A DNA stretch of 64,000 nucleotides from the NCBI RefSeq assembly GCF_937980635.1, contig NZ_CALJPG010000037.1, forward strand, positions 55,119-119,118, in the 5' to 3' direction. The position numbers were made by a program, and so were the translations under genes. Below the pieces are notes generated by a model. It was not told the origin of the DNA, searched no databases, and saw only the letters and a program-made list of their open reading frames with translations. Shown piece after piece: positions 33,631 through 43,529 of the stretch. Source of the DNA: an uncultured Campylobacter sp. Its GTDB lineage: Bacteria; Campylobacterota; Campylobacteria; Campylobacterales; Campylobacteraceae. Positions within the stretch are counted from its first letter, which is position 1; each line of letters opens with the position of its first letter.

Positions 33631-34824
33631 ATGGGACTTTTTGATTTTACCTTCGGTAAAGAGAAATACGACTTCGACACGTTGCCGAACCGCCGCGGCA
33701 CGAAGTCGCTTAAATGGGACGTGGGCGAGAATGAGCTTCCGATGTGGGTCGCGGATATGGACTTTGCCGTAGCGCCCGAGATCATCGAGGCTCTGCAAAA
33801 GCGGCTGAACGAGCGGGTTTTGGGTTATTCGCTTGTAGATGATGAGTGGCGCAGCGCGTATCAAGGCTGGTGGCTCGCGCGCCACGATTATGAAATTCAA
33901 AAGGAGTGGCTGATCTATGCCGGCGGCACGCTGCCCGCGATCGATTCGATCATCCGCAAGCTCACCTCGCCCGCCGAAAACGTGCTGCTGATGAGCCCGG
34001 TTTATAACTGCTTTTACTACTGCATCAAAAACGCCGCCCGCGTGCCGATAGAAAACGAGCTTGCCTACGCTAACGGCAATTATAGCATCGATTGGGAGGA
34101 TCTACAGGCAAAGCTCGCCGATCCGCAGACGACGCTTTTTATCCTTTGTAACCCGCACAATCCGGTCGGTCGTACCTTTAGCAGGGACGATCTCGCCCGT
34201 ATCGGCGAGCTGTGCGAGAAGCACGGCGTGACGGTGCTTAGCGATGAGGTGCATTGCGATCTGACCGAGCCGGGCGTGCGTTACACGCCATTCGCTGCGG
34301 CAAGTAAGATCTGCGAGAGGATTTCGGCTAGCATAATCGCGCCAACCAAGGCGTTTAACATCGCGGGGCTACAAAGCGCGGCAGTTTTTGTCGCTGATAA
34401 GCGCTTGCGTCATAAAATTTCAAAGGCGCTAAATTCCGACGACATCGCCGAGCCGAATTTTTTCGGCGTCCAAGGAGCGATCGCCGCATTTACGAAGGGT
34501 GCGGCGTGGCTGGATGCTCTGCGCGAATACCTCAGCGAAAATCGTAAATTCGCGGCGGAATTTATCGCGCGTGAGCTTCCGCAGGTGCGCGTCGTGCCGC
34601 AAGACGCGACCTATCTGATGTGGCTTGATGCGGGCGCTTACACGCAGGATAGCGCGGAGCTTGCGCGCTTCATCCGCGAAAAAACAGGGCTGTATCTCTC
34701 CTGTGGCGCGCAATACGGCAAGGGCGGCGAGAAATTTTTGCGCCTAAATATCGCGACCTCTAGGGCGCTGCTAAAAGACGGGCTCGGGCGGCTGAAAGAG
34801 GCGCTAAAGATTTGTCCGCATTAA
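33631..34824 (+). CDS. PatB/MalY-type PLP-dependent C-S lyase (cystathionine beta-lyase family)
   Basis: A 397-residue fold-type I aminotransferase-like enzyme of the MalY/PatB subgroup. The N terminus has WDVGENELPMWVADMDFAVAPEI, the subgroup's signature; CNPHNPVGR and SDEVHCDL bind the cofactor; the PLP lysine is in APTKAFNIAGL. It cleaves cystathionine, cystine or other cysteine S-conjugates to thiol, pyruvate and ammonia, which in oral bacteria releases hydrogen sulfide. It is co-transcribed with the DUF3737 gene. A ribosome site overlaps the end of the upstream gene (GATAAGGGCATAAG). Confidence 0.92.
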   Translation: MGLFDFTFGKEKYDFDTLPNRRGTKSLKWDVGENELPMWVADMDFAVAPEIIEALQKRLNERVLGYSLVDDEWRSAYQGWWLARHDYEIQKEWLIYAGGTLPAIDSIIRKLTSPAENVLLMSPVYNCFYYCIKNAARVPIENELAYANGNYSIDWEDLQAKLADPQTTLFILCNPHNPVGRTFSRDDLARIGELCEKHGVTVLSDEVHCDLTEPGVRYTPFAAASKICERISASIIAPTKAFNIAGLQSAAVFVADKRLRHKISKALNSDDIAEPNFFGVQGAIAAFTKGAAWLDALREYLSENRKFAAEFIARELPQVRVVPQDATYLMWLDAGAYTQDSAELARFIREKTGLYLSCGAQYGKGGEKFLRLNIATSRALLKDGLGRLKEALKICPH

Positions 34825-35021
34825 ACGAACTGCGGCGCGGCAAGGACGAAATTTAAAATTTTATAACAGCCAAATTTAAAGCGACGGAGCAAATTTTAAA
34901 ATTTCGCAGTAGGGCGCGAGTTTTGCGCTAAATTTAGCGGCGATCAGGCGGCGGCGCGCGAGCGTTTAAATTTGGCGCGCGGCAAATAAACCGGCGCTAA
35001 ATGCGCTACAAAAGGCGGATT

Positions 35022-36407
35022 ATGGATAGAAACGGCGATTTAGAGGAGCTTTACCTACTTGAAAAACGGCGCGAAAAGCTCGCGCGCATTAGCAAGCTCG
35101 TCTCATTTTTGATAGCCCTGCTGCTGCTCGGGCTTTACGTGCTTTTAAATACTAGAGCAGAGCCCGTCTCGTTTGATACGAACTGGCTTATAGTCGCGCT
35201 TTTCATCATCTTTCCCCTCTTAAATGGACTACTCTACCGCCTATTTTACAGCCTAAGCTTTGGCAAAAATGAGGGCGCGCAACGCGCAAATTTTGATAAA
35301 TTTAGCGGCTTTGATACGGCGCAAGATACGGGCGCGCTAGGGCAGGGCGCAGCGCAAGATGGGCAAATTTTAAGCGCTGATGCGAAAGAGAGGCAGGTAT
35401 TAAAAGCTGAAGCGGGCGAGGGTAGCGGCTTTAAAGACAGCGACAGCTGCATGAGCGCTACTTACGGAAGGTTTGAGCCCAAAGTCGCCGAAGGTGAGGG
35501 CGGGGGCAAAGAGAGCGGAGTAGCCGGGTCAAAATTTAACTTTTTGGCTGATCTGCAGAGCCTGGAGGATGAGCGTGCGGCGCTGCAAAAAGCGGTGAAA
35601 AAGGCCGGTCTAATCGCCGCTGTCGTAGGGACCGGCGTGGGCGCGCTGGTGGCGCGCTTTTGGGACGAAGCGGCGCCCGGCATATTTTTCGGCATCTCCG
35701 TTTACGGCGTCGTGAGCGCTCTTTTGACGGCGAGCAAAAGACGGAATTTCAGATCAAATTTTAAAAACAGGGTCGTCGCGAGCATCGCAAAAAGCTTCGG
35801 GCTTAGCTACGATGAAAATGGCGGGCTGGGGACGGATGAGTTTTTTGAAATTTACGACTGCTACATAAACGAGCAATCGAGCGAGGATATGATGAACGGG
35901 GAGGTGCAGGGCGTGCGCGTTAGATTCAGCGACTTTTACGCCGCCGAAAAGGTGCGCACCAAAAACGGCACTCGCACCGACGTAAAATTCCAAGGAGTGC
36001 TTTTCGTCGCGGACTTTCACAAAAGGCTTAGCTGCGAGGTGCGGGTATGTCACAAAAACTCGCGAAATCTGCGCAGATACGGGCAGCGAGCGAATATGGA
36101 CGACGTGAAATTTGAGGAGTTTTTCGACGTCTATACGACCGATCAGGTGGGTGCGAGATACGCTTTGACGCCGCTTTTGATGCAGCGACTGACGGAGGTC
36201 TATCTAAGGCTGGGCTCGCAGATAAACGCGGTGCTAAGGGAGGATAAAATTTACATGGCGATCGAGACCTGGCGCGATAATTTCGAGCCTAGAATCGACT
36301 GCTCGCTAAAGCAGGACGCCACGATAGAGCTTTACGTAGATGAGATCGGCGCGCTTGTGGGTATCGTGAGCGAGCTAAATTTGAACCGCAAAATTTGGAG
36401 CGAATGA
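35022..36407 (+). CDS. DUF3137 domain membrane protein
   Basis: A 461-residue protein with two membrane segments near the N terminus (about 24-43 and 55-75), then a low-complexity Gly/Ala/Glu linker (about 85-165), a second pair of hydrophobic segments (about 190-235, AAVVGTGVGALVARFW and IFFGISVYGVVSALL), and a DUF3137 domain (about 250-450, containing DVKFQGVLFVADFHKRL). The start at 35022 is chosen because AAAGGCGG (35011-35018) precedes it; an in-frame ATG at 35001 lacks a site. Function unknown. The linker again is rich in AAATTT-containing codons, a pattern seen in other proteins here. Confidence 0.85.
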   Translation: MDRNGDLEELYLLEKRREKLARISKLVSFLIALLLLGLYVLLNTRAEPVSFDTNWLIVALFIIFPLLNGLLYRLFYSLSFGKNEGAQRANFDKFSGFDTAQDTGALGQGAAQDGQILSADAKERQVLKAEAGEGSGFKDSDSCMSATYGRFEPKVAEGEGGGKESGVAGSKFNFLADLQSLEDERAALQKAVKKAGLIAAVVGTGVGALVARFWDEAAPGIFFGISVYGVVSALLTASKRRNFRSNFKNRVVASIAKSFGLSYDENGGLGTDEFFEIYDCYINEQSSEDMMNGEVQGVRVRFSDFYAAEKVRTKNGTRTDVKFQGVLFVADFHKRLSCEVRVCHKNSRNLRRYGQRANMDDVKFEEFFDVYTTDQVGARYALTPLLMQRLTEVYLRLGSQINAVLREDKIYMAIETWRDNFEPRIDCSLKQDATIELYVDEIGALVGIVSELNLNRKIWSE

Positions 36408-37013
36408 GGCGGGCGGCGGCGCGGTAGAGTATGACGGCGGCGGGTCGTATACGGCTCCGGCGACACACAGATATGCAGACAAAGCGCGCAGGATCGTAGG
36501 TTTAGCGGCACAGATGGGCTGTGTAGCTGGGCGTGGAAATGAATGCGTTGCGCAGATTGTGCGTTTGGCTCTTAAATCGGTACGGAAAATTTAGCCGCGC
36601 AGAATTTACGAGCCGCCTTGAGCCGATAAAATTTTATAAATTCTCGATCCGTTTAACGAGCGAGCGCTTGCGATTTATCATCCCTCGTGCGACATAAATT
36701 TTACCGCACGAGCAGTTTGCGTTAGAATTTTTATTGCTTGAAATTTTACGCCGCCGCGCGTGACTTAAATTTTGCCGCGACGACCTGCGCTAAGCTGCGT
36801 TTCGGCTCGGCTAAAATTTACTCGGCGGCTAAATTTACCGTGCGAGAGCAAAGCTTTGCTGCTATAGATCGATAAATTTAGCTAGCTTATAAAAGCGCTC
36901 GCCGCCTATGGGCGTTTATGGATGCCGTTTTGGTAAAGCTACAGCGCCAGCGTCGCTGCGAGCTTGCGGGGCTTAGTAAGATCGCCCCGCTAAACTAGAC
37001 GGCGAATCTAAAT
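36408..37013. other. GC-rich then RAATTY-rich spacer
   Basis: No gene seen. The left part is GC-rich (CGGGCGGCGGCGCGG), the right part contains the usual AATTTTA words. A weak hairpin near 36960-36990 (CGGGGCTTAG..GCCCCG) could end the convergent cjaA operon transcript. Confidence 0.45.
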
Positions 37014-37874
37014 TTATAGCTTCCCGCCTTCGATTACGACGTCGTCAGCCTTGATGTCGTCGCCGTATACCGGCGCTAGCGTCGCGTCGTAGTCGGCATG
37101 GAAAAATTTCTCGTCCGCGAGCTTTACGATTAGATCGTCAAGCCATTTGCGAAGCTCGTCGTTGCCCTTTTTGACCGCAGGCGCGATGACGTCCTGATCG
37201 CCCAGCGAGCGGATACCCACCTTAAAGCTCGGGTTTGACTTAGTCCACGCAAACAAAAGCGTATTATCATGCGCGATCGCATCGCCCCTGCCGTCCAGCA
37301 TCGCACCGAAAGTCTCGGTATTTTGGTCAAATTTTAAAAGCTTAATCTCGGGATGGTTTTTCGTAAAATACAGATCCGCGGTCGTGCCTTTGTTGATTAA
37401 AAGCGTTTTGTCCTTAAGCTGCGAAACATCGGTGATATCGCCATCCTTGCTCGCGACGCCGAGGGCTACCTTCATATACGGCAGTGCGAAATCCACGACC
37501 TCTTTGCGCTCTGGCGTGACGGTAAAATTTGCAAGCGTGATATCGACCTTATCCGACGCCAAAAATTCCGCGCGATTGGCGGCCTCTACGAGCACGAACT
37601 GCACCTTGCTCTCATCGCCCAAAAGCTCCTTTGCGATACGTTTTGCAAAATACACGTCATATCCCGCGTTTTTGCCCGTCTTGTCGATATAGCCAAACGG
37701 CGGCTTGTCGCCGAAAACGGCGATCCTTACTACGCCGCGCTTTTTAATCCCGTCGATATAACTTTGCGACGCGACGGAGCCTTGCGCGGAATTTGAGGAG
37801 CCTTTGCCCTCGTCGTTGCAACCTGCGAAAAATAACGCACCTAAGATAAAAAGCGTGCTTAGCGTTTTTTTCAT
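37014..37874 (-). CDS. cjaA: CjaA-type cysteine/amino-acid-binding lipoprotein of an ABC transporter
   Basis: A 286-residue family 3 solute-binding lipoprotein. The signal ends in the lipobox FAGC (Cys19). The sequence tracks C. jejuni CjaA block by block: GVVRIAVFGDKPPFGYIDKTGKNAGYD, VQFVLVEAANRAEFL, TLLINKGTTADLYFTK, LLKFDQNTETFGAMLDGRGDAIAHDNTLLFAW, VIAPAVKKGNDEL, and the final DDIKADDVVIEGGKL. CjaA binds cysteine and is an immunodominant inner-membrane lipoprotein. It is the last gene of a four-gene operon with two permeases and an ATPase, so the whole importer is present. Confidence 0.93.
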   Translation of the reverse strand: MKKTLSTLFILGALFFAGCNDEGKGSSNSAQGSVASQSYIDGIKKRGVVRIAVFGDKPPFGYIDKTGKNAGYDVYFAKRIAKELLGDESKVQFVLVEAANRAEFLASDKVDITLANFTVTPERKEVVDFALPYMKVALGVASKDGDITDVSQLKDKTLLINKGTTADLYFTKNHPEIKLLKFDQNTETFGAMLDGRGDAIAHDNTLLFAWTKSNPSFKVGIRSLGDQDVIAPAVKKGNDELRKWLDDLIVKLADEKFFHADYDATLAPVYGDDIKADDVVIEGGKL

Positions 37875-37894
37875 CTTTTCTCCTTTATTAAAAT

Positions 37895-38632
37895 TTATTT
37901 TTTAAATTCGAACATATTTAAAAATTTCTTCGCGCGCTCGCTATTTGGAGCGGTAAAAAATGCCTCGGGCTCGCTAATCTCCACTATATGCCCGTCGTCC
38001 ATAAAAACTATGCGATCGGCTACGGCGCGCGCAAAGCCCATCTCGTGCGTTACGATTAGCATCGTCTGCCCCTCTTTGGCGAGATTTAGCATTACGTCTA
38101 GCACCTCGCGCACGATCTCGGGATCAAGTGCCGCGGTAACCTCGTCAAAAAGCATGATCTTGGGCTTCATCACAAGGCTTCGTACGATCGCGATACGCTG
38201 CTTTTGCCCGCCGCTAAGCTCTTTGGGGTAGGCTCGCTCTTTATTTTCTAGTCCTACGACTTTGAGCCAATGCCTGGCTAGCTCTACAGCTTGCTCGCGC
38301 GGTACGCCTTGGACTTTCACGGGACCTAAGATTATGTTGTGCAGCACATTTAAGTGATCGAAAAGTTCGTAGCTTTGAAAGACCATACCGATCTTTTGTC
38401 TGATCCTACGCCACTCTTTGAAATTTTGATCGATCCGCTCGCCCTCGATTATAAAATTTCCGCTTTGTACTGGCTCTAGCCCATTGATTGTGCGAAGTAG
38501 GGTGCTTTTGCCGCAGCCGCTAGGGCCTAGGATCACAACGACCTCGCCCTGCGCGACGTTAAGGCTGACGTCCTTTAGCGCGTGCAGCTCGCCGTAAAAT
38601 TTATTGACTTTGTCGATTTTTAAAATTTCCAT
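37895..38632 (-). CDS. Amino-acid ABC transporter ATPase (GlnQ/CjaA-system)
   Basis: A 245-residue ATPase of the polar-amino-acid importer type. Walker A is GPSGCGKST, the signature is LSGGQKQR, Walker B is IMLFDEVTAALDPE, and the switch His is in VTHEMGF. The start at 38632 gives MEILKIDKVNKFYG; its ATG overlaps the TGA of the upstream permease, and GGTGGAG lies before it. It energises import of the substrate bound by CjaA. The spacing to cjaA is 20 nt. Confidence 0.95.
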   Translation of the reverse strand: MEILKIDKVNKFYGELHALKDVSLNVAQGEVVVILGPSGCGKSTLLRTINGLEPVQSGNFIIEGERIDQNFKEWRRIRQKIGMVFQSYELFDHLNVLHNIILGPVKVQGVPREQAVELARHWLKVVGLENKERAYPKELSGGQKQRIAIVRSLVMKPKIMLFDEVTAALDPEIVREVLDVMLNLAKEGQTMLIVTHEMGFARAVADRIVFMDDGHIVEISEPEAFFTAPNSERAKKFLNMFEFKK

Positions 38633-39288
38633 CAGCTCCACCTGTTTTCTAGTTTTTTCGAAAGCGCCGAGATCGGATAGCAGATCAAAAAATATACGAA
38701 AAATATCGCTCCGTAGATGATTAGCGGCGCGTAATTGTCGCGGAAGACGTTTACTTCGATGATCTGCTGTCCGACCTTGACGAGCTCGATGACGCCGATT
38801 AGTACGGCGATCGAGGTTGTTTTTATCATCCTGCTGAATAAATTTATCGTTGCGGGCACTAGGCGCCTCATCGCAAGCGGCAGGATCACGTAGAGATAAA
38901 TTTGAGATCTGCTAAATGCGAGTGCTTCGGCGCTTTCGAACTGATGCTTAGGGATGCTAAGCACGGCGCCGCGCACCAGATCCATCATCTCAAAAACGCC
39001 CCAGACGCTAAAGACTATGATCGAAGCCGCGATATTTGAGATGTGTATGCCAAATGCCTTGCTCGCGCCGAAATATACGATAAATAGCCAAACGATGGGC
39101 GGCATGATACGCACGATCTCCAGGCAAATTTTAAGCGGGATGTATAAGGCTCTGCGCCCAGAGGCCATTAAAATTCCAAGTACCAAGCCTAGAGCGAGAG
39201 AAACCGCGATCGAAATGAGCGCGATTTGCAGCGTGATCCCGAGCCCGCCAAGAAGCCTGATTAAATTTTCGCCGCTTAAGAGTTCCAT
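38632..39288 (-). CDS. Amino-acid ABC transporter permease, second subunit
   Basis: A 218-residue inner-membrane permease of the HisMQ type with five to six membrane segments (starting GLGITLQIALISIAVSLALGLVLG). The EAA loop, which contacts the ATPase, is ESAEALAFSRSQIYLYVILPLAMRR (about 117-141). It overlaps the ATPase gene by one base and begins 2 nt after the stop of the other permease, so the two form a heterodimeric channel. Part of the CjaA transporter operon. Confidence 0.93.
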   Translation of the reverse strand: MELLSGENLIRLLGGLGITLQIALISIAVSLALGLVLGILMASGRRALYIPLKICLEIVRIMPPIVWLFIVYFGASKAFGIHISNIAASIIVFSVWGVFEMMDLVRGAVLSIPKHQFESAEALAFSRSQIYLYVILPLAMRRLVPATINLFSRMIKTTSIAVLIGVIELVKVGQQIIEVNVFRDNYAPLIIYGAIFFVYFLICYPISALSKKLENRWS

Positions 39289-39290
39289 CG

Positions 39291-39944
39291 CTAGCCTCTC
39301 ATATACGCAAGGCGCTTTTCAAGCAGCGTAAGCGCTAGCGAAAGCGGCAGGATTATGATCAGATACGAAACGCTTAACATAAATAGCGCCTCGTTCGTCT
39401 TGTAATACAGCCCGATCACGTCCTTTGTGGCATAAACGAGATCGGCGAGCGCTACGATGCTAACGATCGAGGTTTCTTTAAGCAGAAAGATTATGTTTGC
39501 GCTGATAGAGGGCAGGGCGATCGCAAAGGCGCGCGGCAGCACGACGTAAAAGACTATCTGTGCTTCGCTAAGACCTAGGCTCATCGCACTTTCGATCTGG
39601 GATTTTTTTATCGCCTCAAAACCGAGCCTAAAGCTCTCGCTCATATAGCTTCCGCCCAAAAACGCAAGCCCCACGATCGCGCAGGTAAAGCCTGAAATTT
39701 GAACGCCCAGCTTCGGCAGGCCGTAGTATAGAAAAAATAGCTGAATTAAAAGCGGAGTATTGCGCGATAGCTCGATATATGCGCTCACGAGCGGGCTTAA
39801 CAGCGGCAATCTTTTATATTTTATCAGCGTGCAGATAAAACCGATGATGATGGATAGTAAAATCCCGTAAAATGCGAGCTTTAGCGTTAAAATTCCCGCC
39901 TTTATGAACATCGGGCTAAATTTAGCTATAAAATCAAAATCCAT
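39291..39944 (-). CDS. Amino-acid ABC transporter permease, first subunit
   Basis: A 217-residue HisMQ-type permease. It starts GILTLKLAFYGILLSIIIGFICTLI and contains the EAA-loop IESAMSLGLSEAQIVFYVVLPRAF. The start at 39944 (MDFDFIAKF) is chosen because GGAAAGAAG lies about 6 nt upstream; the longer frame to 39971 lacks a site. It is the first gene of the operon permease-permease-ATPase-cjaA, whose promoter must lie in the short gap to the DASS carrier gene, where TATTAAATTAG-like AT-rich DNA is found. Confidence 0.93.
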   Translation of the reverse strand: MDFDFIAKFSPMFIKAGILTLKLAFYGILLSIIIGFICTLIKYKRLPLLSPLVSAYIELSRNTPLLIQLFFLYYGLPKLGVQISGFTCAIVGLAFLGGSYMSESFRLGFEAIKKSQIESAMSLGLSEAQIVFYVVLPRAFAIALPSISANIIFLLKETSIVSIVALADLVYATKDVIGLYYKTNEALFMLSVSYLIIILPLSLALTLLEKRLAYMRG

Positions 39945-40110
39945 AAATTCTTCTTTCCGTAAAATATGCATATTATACAGATAACTGATTAAAATAGTAT
40001 TAAATTAGAATTTTTTTATAAAGATTCCGAAAATTTAGGAGTTTAAAAATATATCTTATAAATATATTTAGTCCGAGCAGATACTCGGACTATAGAATTT
40101 TGACGGAATT

Positions 40111-41583
40111 TTAAGAGTAAAAAATATACGCGTAGCCCGAGACCAAAATTGCAGAAACCACAGCTAAAATTCCGCCGCTTCGCACCATCTCTATCTGACG
40201 GATACGTCCCGTGCCGAAAACCAAAGCATTCGGCGGCGTCGCTACCGGCATTACGAAAGCGCAGCTCGCGCCTACGCCGATGATAATCGTAAGAGTTTCT
40301 TTCGGTAGTCCCATCTGAGCCGCTACACCCGCAAATACGGGCACTAAAAGTGCAGCAGAGGCGGTATTGCTCGTAAATTCTGTAAGGCAGATGATGAAAA
40401 CCGCTGTTACTAAAAGTACGATGTAAGTAGGCGCTCCGCCGAAAGTGTGCGCGACTAGATCGCCAAGCACCTTAGAGGCTCCGGAATCCCCTAAAACCGC
40501 ACTTAGCGTAAGTCCGCCGCCAAAAAGCAGTAGCACGCCCCACTCGGTATTTTCTGCGATATCGTGCCATTTGGCAAGCCCTAGTATGACGATTACGACT
40601 GCCGAGCAGATGGCGACGTAAGCATCGTCCACTTTAAAGCCCACAAGGGCTGAAATTTGCTTTGAAAATATCCAGCCAAGCGCTGTTAGAGCAAATACGA
40701 TGATCGTAATAACGCGCTCGCGAGTCCAAGGGATATGCTCCAGATCCATCTCTACTTTATGGCTTAAATTCGGCTTGAAAATTATATAAAGCACCACAAG
40801 CATTATTGGCAGCATCACGCACATTAGCGGCAAACCCACCTTCATCCAGTCTGCGAAGCTGTAGTGCAAGGCTTGAGCTACGATTAAATTTGGCGGAGAT
40901 CCCACGAGCGTGCCCAAACCTCCGATGCTTGCAGAATACGCGATGCCTAAAAGCAAAAACACGAGCGTGCCGCGATCTTTGCTCTCGTCCATATTAGCAC
41001 AAATTCCAAGCGCGATTGGAAGCATCATCGCAGCAGTTGCGGTGTTTGAAACCCACATCGAAAGGATCGCCGTAGCAAGGCAGATCAAAATTGCAGCTAC
41101 ACCCAAGCGACCGCCTGCGCGGGCGATTAGCCACATCGCGATCTTTTTGTCTAGCTTTTGCATATGCAGAGCCGTTGCCAGAGCAAAACCGCCGAAAAAA
41201 GTAAAGATCGTAGGGTTTGCAAAATTTGCAAGCGTGCTTTTGATGGTGGCAGCCGTGAAAGTGCCATCTTTAGCGAATTTGCCAAGTCCGATAGCTACAG
41301 CAAGCACCGGCACCATAAGCGCGGTTACCGTGATATGCACAGCCTCTGTAAGCCACATAATCGCGATGAAAGCAAGCAGCGCAAGGCCTTTTTTGACATT
41401 GGGCTCAAATGGTAGTGCAGCATATAGCGCAAAGCCCACTGCAGCGGCAATCGCCATGATAATTACGCCGCGCTTAGGAAACGGCACGGTGTCGGTGAGC
41501 CTGTCTAAACCTAGCTCGTCTACGTCTGAGTCCAGCGGCCCTTGTAAGCGGGAGTTGCGTAACTCCACTTTGTGTTCTTCCAT
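40111..41583 (-). CDS. DASS-family sodium:dicarboxylate/anion symporter
   Basis: A 490-residue carrier of the divalent anion:sodium symporter (SLC13) family with about 11-13 membrane segments. The two SNT motifs that build the sodium and substrate sites are present: SNTATAAM (about 175-182) and SNTASAAL (about 407-414), with GGLGTLVGSPPN after the first and VATPPNA after the second. Likely substrates are succinate, fumarate, malate or related anions, central in Campylobacter metabolism. A 45-residue soluble N-terminal stretch precedes the first span. It stands alone, in the same direction as the CjaA operon downstream. Confidence 0.93.
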   Translation of the reverse strand: MEEHKVELRNSRLQGPLDSDVDELGLDRLTDTVPFPKRGVIIMAIAAAVGFALYAALPFEPNVKKGLALLAFIAIMWLTEAVHITVTALMVPVLAVAIGLGKFAKDGTFTAATIKSTLANFANPTIFTFFGGFALATALHMQKLDKKIAMWLIARAGGRLGVAAILICLATAILSMWVSNTATAAMMLPIALGICANMDESKDRGTLVFLLLGIAYSASIGGLGTLVGSPPNLIVAQALHYSFADWMKVGLPLMCVMLPIMLVVLYIIFKPNLSHKVEMDLEHIPWTRERVITIIVFALTALGWIFSKQISALVGFKVDDAYVAICSAVVIVILGLAKWHDIAENTEWGVLLLFGGGLTLSAVLGDSGASKVLGDLVAHTFGGAPTYIVLLVTAVFIICLTEFTSNTASAALLVPVFAGVAAQMGLPKETLTIIIGVGASCAFVMPVATPPNALVFGTGRIRQIEMVRSGGILAVVSAILVSGYAYIFYS

Positions 41584-42097
41584 AGATACTCCTTTTTTGG
41601 ATTTGGCTTATGATACAAAAATGAGGCGGGAATTTTATAAATTCCAAATCAAATCGTCTTAAATTTTTAAAAGTGCAGTTACTATCGGTAACACGGCACT
41701 TATCTCGTGTGTAAATTTTAAATTATAGATAAAAACGAGCAACTAAATAAGCGCTTTAAATTTCATCACAGATTATTTTTTAATGGCTCTGGCATTTAAA
41801 TTTGCTAGCTGCCTAAGGGAGGTGGCGTAGAATTTCGTCGAATTCCGTGCTGGCAATCGAGATAGAATTCTGTCCTTAGCAAGCGAGATAAAATTTTATC
41901 CAAGGCGAGTGAGATAAAATTCTGCGTTTTACCTTAAAAATTTATCGAAATTTAAGTGGGGGGGGCTATTATAATCAACAAATTTTAAACGGATTTGTAA
42001 GCGAATCCGGTGGAGGAGGCTCAAAGATCGTAAGTTATAAAACGGTAAGAGCGGCTGTGGCGAGAAGCCTTGAAATCATAAATTGTAAGGAGAAAAT
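41584..42097. other. Spacer with divergent promoters and long leader of the outer-membrane gene
   Basis: No gene. The left part must hold the promoter of the DASS gene (minus strand), the right part that of the outer-membrane barrel gene (plus strand), with a leader of about 115 nt after the G8 tract. Confidence 0.5.
41958..41975 (+). promoter_or_regulatory. Promoter with a G8 tract next to the -10 box (candidate phase-variable promoter)
   Basis: Eight consecutive G (41958-41965) lie four bases upstream of TATAAT (41970-41975). This places the tract in the spacer between the -35 and -10 regions of the gene for an outer-membrane barrel protein (42098). G tracts of this length change by slippage in Campylobacter, which would alter the promoter spacing. 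Confidence 0.5.
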
Positions 42098-42727
42098 ATG
42101 AAAAACAAAATTTTAATCGCGGCGTTTGCCGCTGCGGCTTGCGTTAGCGTAGGCTCTAGCGAGGGTTTACTTTTAGGCATCGAGGGGGATTATTCATTTA
42201 AATCTAGCATTACTTCTAAGTGGACGGACGAGGATTATTCGGATACAGATAAAGACAGTAAAGGGCAAGCTGCGATAGGTTTTAAAGGCGGCTATGATTT
42301 TGGTATAGCTAGAGCATACGGTGAGTATATGTATGACTTCAAGACTTCAAAAAGCGGCAGTGATGAATATGGAAATTTCAAGCACGAGTGGAGCAAACAT
42401 AACCTGCTAGTAGGTGGGGATTTTACGCCTGAGATTACAAATGGCTTTAAACTCGTAGCGGGCGCATATACAGGAGTTTCATTTTTGAAATACAAAGATT
42501 CTTATAACGACTTTGACGGCACTAGCGGCTCCGCATCTAAGACCGCACCGGGTTGGGTCATTGGCGCAAGACTGGGCGGTTTATATAGCTTTGATGAGCA
42601 TAACGAGATCGAGTTTGGCTACAAGGCGGACTATACAAGATACAAGGCTAGCAAACTAGATGAAGACTTAGATAAAGTATATGAAACCAACCACGGGCTA
42701 TATCTAGGATATAACTTTAAATTCTAA
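42098..42727 (+). CDS. Outer-membrane beta-barrel protein
   Basis: A 209-residue protein with a signal peptide (1-20, AAFAAAACVSVGSS) and a mature part of alternating amphipathic strands and polar loops (AAIGFKGGYDFGIARAYGEYMYDF, LVGGDFTPEITNGFKLVAGAYTGVSFLKY, WVIGARLGGLYSF). It ends in Phe (GLYLGYNFKF), the Bam recognition signal. About eight strands fit an OmpA/OmpX-like barrel. Loops are rich in Asp, Ser and Lys and would be surface exposed. AAGGAG is placed before the ATG. Expression may be phase variable through the G8 promoter tract. Function unknown, perhaps adhesion or host contact. Confidence 0.85.
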   Translation: MKNKILIAAFAAAACVSVGSSEGLLLGIEGDYSFKSSITSKWTDEDYSDTDKDSKGQAAIGFKGGYDFGIARAYGEYMYDFKTSKSGSDEYGNFKHEWSKHNLLVGGDFTPEITNGFKLVAGAYTGVSFLKYKDSYNDFDGTSGSASKTAPGWVIGARLGGLYSFDEHNEIEFGYKADYTRYKASKLDEDLDKVYETNHGLYLGYNFKF

Positions 42728-42748
42728 AAATTCTAACGTGCTAGCGCA

Positions 42749-42784
42749 GGATGGAGCGAACGAACTCCTGCTCCATCCGCTTTT
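42749..42784 (+). terminator. Terminator of the outer-membrane protein gene
   Basis: GGATGGAGC (42749-42757) pairs with GCTCCATCC (42770-42778), 12-nt loop, then GCTTTT. It starts 21 nt past the stop. Confidence 0.75.
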
Positions 42785-43529
42785 AAATTCCAAATAATTA
42801 TTAGATGTCAAATTGCAGGCAGGATTGTTTAATCCTGAATTTGCTAGCAATTCAGACGTAATATATGATGATCAAGGGTGCTGCCGATATTAGACGTCAA
42901 ATTTTACCCGCTTACGCGTATAAAATTTTAAAATTTTTAAAAATATCATTACCCAAGCTTAATTTCCTATTTTTAGTGCTATCTGCTAAGCGCTTAAATT
43001 GATGGAATTTATGAAATTTTACTCAATCCACTTTTTTCTAAGAATCGTTATAATTCCAAGTTGAAAAAGCGGAATTTTATCAATGTCTCCATTTGCCACT
43101 TTAAATTTGTTTCATAATTGCTTCGGATATCTCACGACTCCTAGCTTGAGCCAACGCAGAAGTGCCATTTTGCTTGATGGAAATCTCGCATTTATAGCTT
43201 TGAGATTAGCACTTAAAATTTTGCGGTAAAATTATAAAACTACTACACCGAAGAATTTTACCGTTTTAAAGCATTAAATTTTTACGATTTTAAGGTTAGT
43301 TGCAACCGTAGAAAAAATTTACGGTAAAAGCAGTGGTTTCTGGTCGTGCGGATTTAGATGCCAGATTTATCCGCAAGCGCTACGCTTTTACTAAAATTTT
43401 ATCTTTGTCAAAATTTTAAAATTTCAATCACTGTTTTTAAAGCGCTTCGGCGCAAACATAAATTTCTAGCCGCTTCGCTATATTTTGTAGGCTTGCTCGG
43501 AGCTTTAAAATAGCAAGTCGCCGTGCCTG
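42785..43529. other. Non-coding spacer before purB
   Basis: No gene seen. AT-rich, with RAATTY words and a repeated ATTAGA(T/C)GTCAAATT (42800-42816 and 42889-42905), two near-copies of a 14-nt unit of unknown meaning. Confidence 0.5.
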
